Source of the DNA: an uncultured Clostridia bacterium
GTDB taxonomy: Bacteria; Bacillota; Clostridia; TANB77; UBA1234
Reading direction: 5' to 3'
DNA: 11,100 nucleotides
Assembly: GCA_947624765.1 (NCBI GenBank)
Contig: CANQLS010000034.1
Coordinates: 1-11,100, forward strand
Below are positions 5,625 to 11,100 of the stretch, piece after piece; the stretch's first letter is position 1, and the number at the start of each line of letters is the position of its first letter. A program made the translations under genes and the position numbers. The notes beneath the pieces were generated by a model, which ran no database searches, was not told the origin of the DNA, and saw only the letters and a list, made by a program, of their open reading frames with translations.

Positions 5625-7007
5625 TTAATTACGTTGTCGTTCCATTTCGTGATCTGATATTTCTCTACCTATTACCCCTATAGCCGTTGCTCCCATTGCT
5701 ACACGTAGCATTTCTTCACCAACTTCTCCTACAATATCTTCTTCCCTTGTTACCCCTTCTTCATCTAATGCTTTGTCTACTTCCTCATTCAATTTCTCAT
5801 CATTATGATCTACTTCACAATTAACTTCAAGCTGTACACCTACATCATTTAAATCAGCTAAAGTATTTTTCATTTCTTCAACATCTTTTTTATCATCTAT
5901 TACAAAATTAACATGTAAATTATCAATTAATGAATTTGGATATTTACCAGTTTCTTCACTTACTTCATGCAACAATCTCATTACTTGATTCCTTTGCATT
6001 GGATTACACCAATCAATATCATCAAAATTAACTTCAACATTGGTTATTCTCTTAGCCTCTTCCATAACAGCTGAAATTATGGAGGTGTCCATTGTTTCTA
6101 TATATGCTTTCTTTTGTAGTGCGTTTTCACCCTTGCCAATCTCAGCAGATAAAATATCTTTTTCATCGTTTATTTTTGATTTTAAATCTCTAAATTCAAT
6201 TAAAATCGCTTCTGGTTTAGAATTACTGCTAGCTACTGCATATATCATTTCTCTTATCTCTTGTGCAACTTCTTGTTCAGTTCTTGCTTTTAAACTGTTT
6301 GGCATTTCACTTACTAATTTCGGTAATTCTATTTTATAATATGGCTCTGGTATATTTATATTCTCTTCTTGCTTATCTTCCATATGGTCTTGCATAGTAA
6401 TCGCGCCACGCATTAAATAATGAATGTTTCTTATTCTATCTAAAGAAATATTTCCATTTAGATTGATATCATCTAAAAACTTTTCATCATTGAAATGCCA
6501 ATAAAAATCGCTCGAATTTTTTTTACTATAGGCATCCAATAATAACTTTTGTTCTTCCATAGACAAACGCTGATATGTTTGAAGATTTGGCAATAATTTT
6601 AACACTCTTTTTTTCAAATGTTCCATTTCTTTTTGAGATACATTTTTCTCATCTTTGTTTTCATTATTTTCTTCTTCTTCTTTTTCCTCTGTTTCTTCTT
6701 TTTTTTCTTCTGTCTTTTCTTCCTCTTCTTCTATAACGTCATCATTATCTTCTTCAATTTCTACATCATCTTTCTTTTCATCTGGCTTTTGTTGAATTTC
6801 ATCATTTGATTTTTCTGAATACACGGAATACTCCGAAATTATTTCACAATTCATCAAAAATTCTGCTTGTTTCGGCGTTATCTCATATTGTTTTCCTTGC
6901 ATTTCTTCTGGATTTTCAAACATACCACTAATTTTCATCATTTCAATTTGATTTTTAGTAAGATTATTAGGAATTGTTACATTTACAAGTTCTTCTTTAC
7001 CAGCCAT
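5625..7007 (-). CDS. Large acidic protein of unknown function, coupled to gpmI
   Basis: I do not recognise this protein. With the start at 7007 it has 460 residues in four visible parts. Residues 1-63 form a small N-terminal region (AGKEELVNVTIPNNLTKNQ...). Residues 68-123 are an almost pure Glu/Asp/Lys/Asn low-complexity linker. About 125-215 are helical, and about 220-425 form a longer mixed region with recurrent acidic helices. The C-terminus has a short Gly/Ala-rich hydrophobic patch (MGATAIGVIG) before a polar tail. No signal peptide, clear membrane helix or catalytic motif was seen. Two in-frame ATGs lie two codons apart. The one at 7013 forms TAATG with the gpmI stop but is only 3 bp from the AAAGGAG site; the one at 7007 has a 9-bp spacing and is preferred. 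Either way, translation is probably coupled to gpmI. Confidence 0.8.
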   Translation of the reverse strand: MAGKEELVNVTIPNNLTKNQIEMMKISGMFENPEEMQGKQYEITPKQAEFLMNCEIISEYSVYSEKSNDEIQQKPDEKKDDVEIEEDNDDVIEEEEEKTEEKKEETEEKEEEENNENKDEKNVSQKEMEHLKKRVLKLLPNLQTYQRLSMEEQKLLLDAYSKKNSSDFYWHFNDEKFLDDINLNGNISLDRIRNIHYLMRGAITMQDHMEDKQEENINIPEPYYKIELPKLVSEMPNSLKARTEQEVAQEIREMIYAVASSNSKPEAILIEFRDLKSKINDEKDILSAEIGKGENALQKKAYIETMDTSIISAVMEEAKRITNVEVNFDDIDWCNPMQRNQVMRLLHEVSEETGKYPNSLIDNLHVNFVIDDKKDVEEMKNTLADLNDVGVQLEVNCEVDHNDEKLNEEVDKALDEEGVTREEDIVGEVGEEMLRVAMGATAIGVIGREISDHEMERQRN

Positions 7008-7012
7008 ATACA

Positions 7013-8557
7013 TTAGCTCCTTTCAACATTAATTATTAAACTTTCACCTGTCATCTCCTTTGGTTTTTGTTCTCCCATAATATCTAGCATTGTTGGCGCT
7101 AAATCTGCTAATCTTCCCTCTTTTAATTCTACATTTTTATCTAGTCCAGCAATAATAAGTGGTACTGGGAAAGTAGTGTGAGCAGTATATGGATCACCAG
7201 TTGTATAATCTACCATTTGTTCAGCATTACCATGATCTGCTGTAATTAATATTACACCATTTTGACTTATCATTTCATCAACAATTTTTCCAATACATTC
7301 ATCTACAGTTTCTACCGCTTTAATGGCAGCATCTAATACTCCTGTATGACCTACCATATCACAATTAGCAAAATTTAAAATAATAACATCATCTTGTCTT
7401 TTCCTAATTACATCAACCACTTTATCAGTTACTTCGTATGCACTCATTTCTGGCTTTAAGTCATATGTTGCTACTTTAGGAGAATTTACTAATATTCTAT
7501 CTTCTCCTTCATATTTTACTTCATTACCACCATTGAAGAAAAATGTTACATGTGCATATTTTTCTGTTTCTGCAATTCGCAATTGAGTATATCCCAATTT
7601 ACTAATATATTCACCAAAAGTATTTTCAATTTTATCTGGTTTGAAAGCAACTTCAACATTTGGCATAGTTTCATCATATTGTGTCATACAAACATAATTA
7701 ACATATAAAAATTTCTTTTCAAATCCATCAAAATTTTTATCTACAAAAACTCTTGTTAACTCTCTTGCCCTGTCTGGTCTAAAGTTAAAGAATATTATTG
7801 AATCATTTTGTTTAATTGTAGCAATAGGTTTATCATTTTCTAATATAACAGTTGGTTTTACAAACTCATCAAATTCTTCACGTTGATAAGCACTTTCAAT
7901 GGCATCAATAGCAGAATTAGCAGTTAATCCTTCGCCCTTCGCCAATGCATTATAGGCAAGTTCAATACGATCCCATCTCTTATCACGATCCATTGCATAA
8001 TATCTTCCCATAATAGAAGCTATTTTTCCAACACCTAATTCTTTCATTTTTTCTTGTAACTCTACAATATAGCCTTCACCTGATGTAGGAGGTGTATCTC
8101 TTCCGTCTAAAAAGCAATGAACATATACATTTTTAAAATCTTCTCTTTTGCATAATTCCAACAAAGCATACAAATGTGTATTATGACTATGTACGCCTCC
8201 ATCTGATAGCAAGCCATATAAATGTAAATCGCTATTTTGCTTTTTACAATATTTGATTGCATCTAAGAATTCTTTTTTCTCAAAGAAATCACCATCTTGA
8301 ATTGATTTCGTAATACGTGTTAATTCCTGATATACAATTCTTCCAGCACCAATATTCGTATGTCCTACCTCAGAGTTTCCCATTTGTCCATCTGGTAAGC
8401 CTACATCTAAACCGCTTGTATGAATTTTAGTATGAGGATACTGTTTCATAATCGCATCAAGATTAGGCGTCTTAGCCATTTTAACGGCATTACTTTCCTC
8501 TCTTTCGTTAATTCCCCAGCCATCTAAAATAGCCAACATAATGAGTTTTTTCTCCAT
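7013..8557 (-). CDS. gpmI: 2,3-bisphosphoglycerate-independent phosphoglycerate mutase
   Basis: A 514-residue cofactor-independent, metal-dependent mutase (iPGM) interconverting 3- and 2-phosphoglycerate in glycolysis and gluconeogenesis, a member of the alkaline phosphatase superfamily. The N-terminal LDGWG gives the metal ligand D12, and GQMGNSEVGH (57-66) carries the phosphorylated serine S62. The inserted transferase domain has GVHSH (121-125), DGRDTPP (151-157), GRYYAMDRDKRWDR (184-197) and NFRPDRARE (258-266). The C-terminal metal site has DMVGHTG (400-406), ADHGNAEQM (440-448) and H460. Length is standard and all key residues seen are intact. The start has AAAGGAAG 6-7 bp upstream, and 26 bp separate it from the tpiA stop. 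No enolase gene follows, unlike in many Firmicute gap-pgk-tpi-pgm-eno clusters. Confidence 0.97.
   Translation of the reverse strand: MEKKLIMLAILDGWGINEREESNAVKMAKTPNLDAIMKQYPHTKIHTSGLDVGLPDGQMGNSEVGHTNIGAGRIVYQELTRITKSIQDGDFFEKKEFLDAIKYCKKQNSDLHLYGLLSDGGVHSHNTHLYALLELCKREDFKNVYVHCFLDGRDTPPTSGEGYIVELQEKMKELGVGKIASIMGRYYAMDRDKRWDRIELAYNALAKGEGLTANSAIDAIESAYQREEFDEFVKPTVILENDKPIATIKQNDSIIFFNFRPDRARELTRVFVDKNFDGFEKKFLYVNYVCMTQYDETMPNVEVAFKPDKIENTFGEYISKLGYTQLRIAETEKYAHVTFFFNGGNEVKYEGEDRILVNSPKVATYDLKPEMSAYEVTDKVVDVIRKRQDDVIILNFANCDMVGHTGVLDAAIKAVETVDECIGKIVDEMISQNGVILITADHGNAEQMVDYTTGDPYTAHTTFPVPLIIAGLDKNVELKEGRLADLAPTMLDIMGEQKPKEMTGESLIINVERS
7017..7023 (-). promoter_or_regulatory. Shine-Dalgarno site inside gpmI that decides the next gene's start
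   Basis: AAAGGAG on the minus strand lies within the last codons of gpmI. Its spacing is 3 bp to the ATG at 7011-7013, which overlaps the gpmI TAA as TAATG, and 9 bp to the ATG at 7005-7007. The spacing favours the second ATG, while the overlap would allow reinitiation at the first. Confidence 0.6.
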
Positions 8558-8583
8558 AAGAATGCTTCCTTTCTTTTCTATCC

Positions 8584-9336
8584 TTACTTATCATAATTTA
8601 CAATTTTTGAAAATTCTACTGCTTCCAAACTGGCACCGCCAACTAATCCACCATCAATATCTGGCATAGAGAACAATTCATTTGCATTAGAAGATTTTAC
8701 ACTTCCACCATATTGCAAAATTATTTTCTGTGCTACTTCTTCACCATATAAACTTCCTATTTCTTCTCGTATCCAATGAATTGCTTCATTTGCTTCTTCA
8801 GCCGTTGCAGTTTTTCCAGTTCCAATTGCCCAAATAGGTTCATATGCAATAATTAATTTTTCAACTTGTTCAGCTGTTATATCAGCTAAAGCTTTCTTTA
8901 CTTGGTCAACAATCCATTCTTTTGTAATTCCATTTTCTCTCTGCTCTAATGTTTCTCCAACGCAAAGTATTGGATTTAAATGGTGAGAAAAAGCAGCTTT
9001 TAACTTTTGATTTACACTATCGTCTGTTTCATTAAAATATTCTCTTCTTTCCGAATGACCAATAATTACATAGTCAACTCCAATATCTTCTAACATTTTT
9101 GGCGAAACTTCACCAGTATATGCACCACTATCTTTAAAATGCATATTTTGAACACCAATTTTAATATTGGTATCCTTTGCAAGTTCTAATGCAAGAGCAA
9201 CATCCACAAAAGGAACACAAAGTATTACTTCATTTTTTGTATTTTCAACAAGTTTTGGAAACTCTTTCATAAAAGCTTCTACCTCTGCAGGAGATTTATT
9301 CATTTTCCAATTACCTGCAATTACTTTTTTTCTCAC
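8584..9336 (-). CDS. tpiA: Triosephosphate isomerase, GTG start
   Basis: A 250-residue TIM-barrel enzyme interconverting dihydroxyacetone phosphate and glyceraldehyde 3-phosphate. The active-site residues are in place: N9 and K11 in GNWKMN, H94 in IGHSERRE (92-99), E166 in AYEPIWAIGTGK (164-175, including the mobile loop), then YGGSVK (209-214) and GGLVGGASL (229-237) for phosphate binding. The start codon is GTG. An in-frame TAA two codons upstream excludes any longer start, and an AGGGAG site (9347-9352) sits 10 bp before it. The nearby ATG between them is out of frame. It is the third gene of the glycolytic operon, about 60 bp after pgk. The gap contains a small ATGCAT-TATGCAT repeat around 9384-9396 but no clear promoter. 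Confidence 0.97.
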   Translation of the reverse strand: MRKKVIAGNWKMNKSPAEVEAFMKEFPKLVENTKNEVILCVPFVDVALALELAKDTNIKIGVQNMHFKDSGAYTGEVSPKMLEDIGVDYVIIGHSERREYFNETDDSVNQKLKAAFSHHLNPILCVGETLEQRENGITKEWIVDQVKKALADITAEQVEKLIIAYEPIWAIGTGKTATAEEANEAIHWIREEIGSLYGEEVAQKIILQYGGSVKSSNANELFSMPDIDGGLVGGASLEAVEFSKIVNYDK

Positions 9337-9395
9337 TTCTTATCATCTCCCTACAATCATTAATAAATAGCGAAAATTTAAATATGCATTATGCA

Positions 9396-10580
9396 TTACT
9401 TTTCTAGCAAGCATGCAACACCTGGAAGTGTTTTGCCTTCTAAGAATTCAAGTGATGCTCCTCCGCCAGTTGAAATATGTGTCATCTTATCAGATAATCC
9501 ACCTTTTTCAACTGCTGCAGCACTATCTCCACCACCAATTATTGTTATAGCATCAATATTAGCTAATATTTCTGCAATTTTATTAGTTCCTACTGCAAAA
9601 TTATCTAATTCAAATACACCTAATGGTCCATTCCATACAACTGTTTTGGCATTCTTCAACTCTTCTGCAAAAAGATTTACAGTTTCTGGTCCTATATCCA
9701 TGCCTTGCCAATCTGCTGGAATTTCATCAGAGTGAACTACTTTTCTTTCTGCATCATTAGAAAATTCAATTGCTACTACATTATCAACTGGTAATAATAA
9801 CTTTACACCTTTTTGTTCAGCTTTTTTCAATAATTCAGTTGCCAAATCTACTTTATCTAATTCACAAATAGATTTTCCTACTTCATATCCTTTTGCCTTA
9901 AAAAATGTATAAGCCATGCCTCCGCCAATAATCAATGTATCTACTTTATCAATTAAATTTTCAATAACACTAATTTTATCAGAAACTTTTTTACCTCCTA
10001 AAATTGCTACAAAAGGTCTTTCAGGATTTTGAAGTGCATTTCCCATTACTTCAATTTCTTTTTGAATTAAATATCCACATACAGCTGGCAAATAATCTGC
10101 TACACCTGCAGTTGAAGCATGTGCTCTATGTGCAGTTCCAAAAGCATCATTTACATATATTTCTGCTAAAGAAGCTAACGCCTTTGAAAATTCAGGATCA
10201 TTTTCTTCTTCCTCTTTATGAAATCTTACATTTTCTAAAAGCATTACATCTCCATCTTGTAAATTATTTGATAACTCTTTAGCACTTTCGCCAATAACAT
10301 CAGAAGCTAACTTAACTTCTTTTCCTAGTAGTTCAGATAATCTTTTTGCAACTGGAGCAAGAGAATATTTTAAATTAAACTCTCCCTTTGGTCTACCTAA
10401 ATGAGAACACAAAATTACTTTTGCGTTGTTTTCTATTAAATAACGAATTGTTTTTAATGCTTCACGAATTCTTCTATCATCTGTAATATTACCATTTTCA
10501 TCTTGTGGCACATTGAAATCACATCTAACTAAAACTTTTTTACCAGATACGTCAATATCTTCAACAGTTTTTTTATTCAT
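9396..10580 (-). CDS. pgk: Phosphoglycerate kinase
   Basis: A 394-residue two-domain kinase that makes ATP from 1,3-bisphosphoglycerate in glycolysis. The substrate-side signatures are VRCDFNVP (18-25, with D21 and N23), SHLGRPKG (59-66), the basic ENVRFHKEE (116-124) and NDAFGTAHRAHAS (144-156). The nucleotide-side signatures are GGKKVSDKI (195-203), NGPLGVFE (317-324) and GGGDSAAAV (349-357). Length is normal. An AGAGGAG Shine-Dalgarno site ends 11 bp before the ATG, a slightly long spacing. It follows gap across a gap of about 107 bp containing a large nested inverted repeat, so some independent control of pgk and downstream genes is possible. No clear promoter pair was found in that gap. 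Confidence 0.97.
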   Translation of the reverse strand: MNKKTVEDIDVSGKKVLVRCDFNVPQDENGNITDDRRIREALKTIRYLIENNAKVILCSHLGRPKGEFNLKYSLAPVAKRLSELLGKEVKLASDVIGESAKELSNNLQDGDVMLLENVRFHKEEEENDPEFSKALASLAEIYVNDAFGTAHRAHASTAGVADYLPAVCGYLIQKEIEVMGNALQNPERPFVAILGGKKVSDKISVIENLIDKVDTLIIGGGMAYTFFKAKGYEVGKSICELDKVDLATELLKKAEQKGVKLLLPVDNVVAIEFSNDAERKVVHSDEIPADWQGMDIGPETVNLFAEELKNAKTVVWNGPLGVFELDNFAVGTNKIAEILANIDAITIIGGGDSAAAVEKGGLSDKMTHISTGGGASLEFLEGKTLPGVACLLEK

Positions 10581-10612
10581 ACTGTAACAATCTCCTCTCT
10601 TTTTGAATTTTA

Positions 10613-10680
10613 ATGAATAATTAATAACTTAAAATTTAGGTGAAGAGTAAATAATTTACTCTTCACTCTTAATTATTCAT
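10613..10680. repeat. Nested inverted repeat between gap and pgk
   Basis: An outer perfect 12-bp inverted repeat (10613-10624 with 10669-10680) encloses a perfect 27-bp palindrome (10640-10666, 13-bp arms around one A). It lies within the gap-pgk intergenic stretch, starting 7 bp after the gap stop codon on the minus strand. As RNA it would form a strong hairpin, but no long U-tract follows on the minus strand, so a simple terminator is unlikely. It may be an mRNA-processing or stability element, a partial attenuator, or a small mobile intergenic repeat. Confidence 0.7.
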
Positions 10681-10687
10681 CATATTT

Positions 10688-11100
10688 TTAATGCTTGCTC
10701 ATATATATAGCTAAATCTAATAATTTATTTGAATAACCCCATTCATTATCGTACCATGCAACTAGTTTTACAAATGTATCAGTTAAAGCAATACCAGCTT
10801 TTGCATCAAAAATAGATGTTCTAGGATCATGAATGAAATCAGAAGAAACTAATAATTCATCTGTATATCCTAAGATGCCATTTAATTCACCTTCAGAAGC
10901 TTCCTTAACTGCATTACAAATTTCTTCATAAGTAGCTGGTTTTTCAAGATTAACAGTTAAATCTACAACAGAAACATCAATAGTTGGAACTCTAAATGCC
11001 ATACCTGTTAATTTTCCATTTAATTCAGGAATAACTTTTCCAACAGCTTTAGCAGCGCCTGTTGATGAAGGAATAATATTAGCAGAAGCAGCTCTTCCAC
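10688..11100 (-). CDS. gap: Glyceraldehyde-3-phosphate dehydrogenase, C-terminal 136 residues
   Basis: The frame is open to the right edge, so the start and the N-terminal NAD-binding domain lie outside the window; roughly 200 residues are missing relative to the family's usual 330-340. The visible part is the catalytic domain. It holds PSSTGAAKAVGKVIPEL, with the phosphate-site threonine, then LTGMAFRVPT with the conserved arginine. VSSDF and SIFDAKAGI follow, and the C-terminal signature WYDNEWGYSNKLLDLA. The enzyme oxidises and phosphorylates glyceraldehyde 3-phosphate to 1,3-bisphosphoglycerate, the substrate of the next gene's product. It is the first visible gene of the glycolytic operon. 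An internal ATG (ending at 11002) should not be taken as the start. Confidence 0.96.
   Translation of the reverse strand, partial: GRAASANIIPSSTGAAKAVGKVIPELNGKLTGMAFRVPTIDVSVVDLTVNLEKPATYEEICNAVKEASEGELNGILGYTDELLVSSDFIHDPRTSIFDAKAGIALTDTFVKLVAWYDNEWGYSNKLLDLAIYMSKH

Noticed and set aside
6618..6809. Phenylalanine-rich plus-strand ORF of 63 codons
   Set aside because: It is the complement of the Glu/Lys-rich tract of the large acidic protein; such composition keeps the opposite strand free of stops. It has no credible ribosome-binding site.
7011..7013. ATG at 7013 as start of the large acidic protein
   Set aside because: It is only 3 bp from the AAAGGAG site. The ATG two codons later has a 9-bp spacing. 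It is kept as an alternative because the TAATG overlap could allow reinitiation.
9384..9396. ATGCAT-TATGCAT short repeat between pgk and tpiA, considered as an operator
   Set aside because: It is two overlapping 6-bp palindromes in AT-rich spacer DNA, with no promoter next to it and no matching regulator that I can name.
1..11100. CRISPR array, tRNA or rRNA gene, phage or transposase gene
   Set aside because: None was found by eye: there are no regularly spaced repeats beyond the two-copy element, no cloverleaf with a CCA end, and no recombinase or transposase motif in any reading frame examined.

Overview
The window is AT-rich DNA, read throughout with the standard code. It looks like a chromosomal segment of a low-GC Bacillota, most likely a Clostridia member. 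The signs are AAGGAG-type Shine-Dalgarno sites on nearly every gene, TTGACT/TATAAT-like promoters, a YtvI-like membrane protein, a YlbF-family regulator, and a gap-pgk-tpiA-gpmI glycolytic cluster. A species cannot be named from the sequence alone. Nearly all genes are on the minus strand; the only substantial plus-strand gene is a small membrane protein at 3255-3728.

Left part (1-3151). The tail of a plus-strand reading frame ends at 84 and faces a minus-strand AAA/DUF4143 ATPase gene (174-1379) across a bidirectional terminator. The ATPase has its own strong promoter and is bracketed by a perfect 16-bp direct repeat (161-176 and 1393-1408). Upstream of it lies a compact minus-strand operon: cmk (cytidylate kinase), a YlbF-family gene, and a YugP-like membrane zinc peptidase gene. 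The genes are 3 and 9 bp apart, with a sigma-A-type promoter at 3190-3218 and a hairpin at 1429-1454 after the last gene.

Middle (3152-5198). A divergent promoter region separates cmk from a plus-strand gene for a membrane-anchored protein resembling the C-terminal DUF1980 domain of the TIGR03943/YcgQ family. This gene converges on a YtvI/AI-2E-family permease gene (4004-5101). The convergent gap holds the most unusual feature of the window: two nearly identical, GC-rich, highly structured elements of about 115-125 bp, 129 bp apart (3751-3865 and 3878-4002). The second is bounded by a perfect 17-bp inverted repeat. The permease gene has its own promoter, just past the terminator of the next operon.

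Right part (5209-11100). One long minus-strand operon runs gap (partial at the window edge) - pgk - tpiA - gpmI - a 460-aa acidic protein of unknown function - a 132-aa protein of unknown function, and ends at a clear rho-independent terminator (5164-5198). The four enzymes carry triose phosphates through lower glycolysis to 2-phosphoglycerate. No enolase gene follows gpmI; the slot holds two unrecognised genes, the first joined to gpmI by a TAATG stop/start overlap. A large nested inverted repeat (10613-10680) lies between gap and pgk. The operon's main promoter must lie beyond the right edge.
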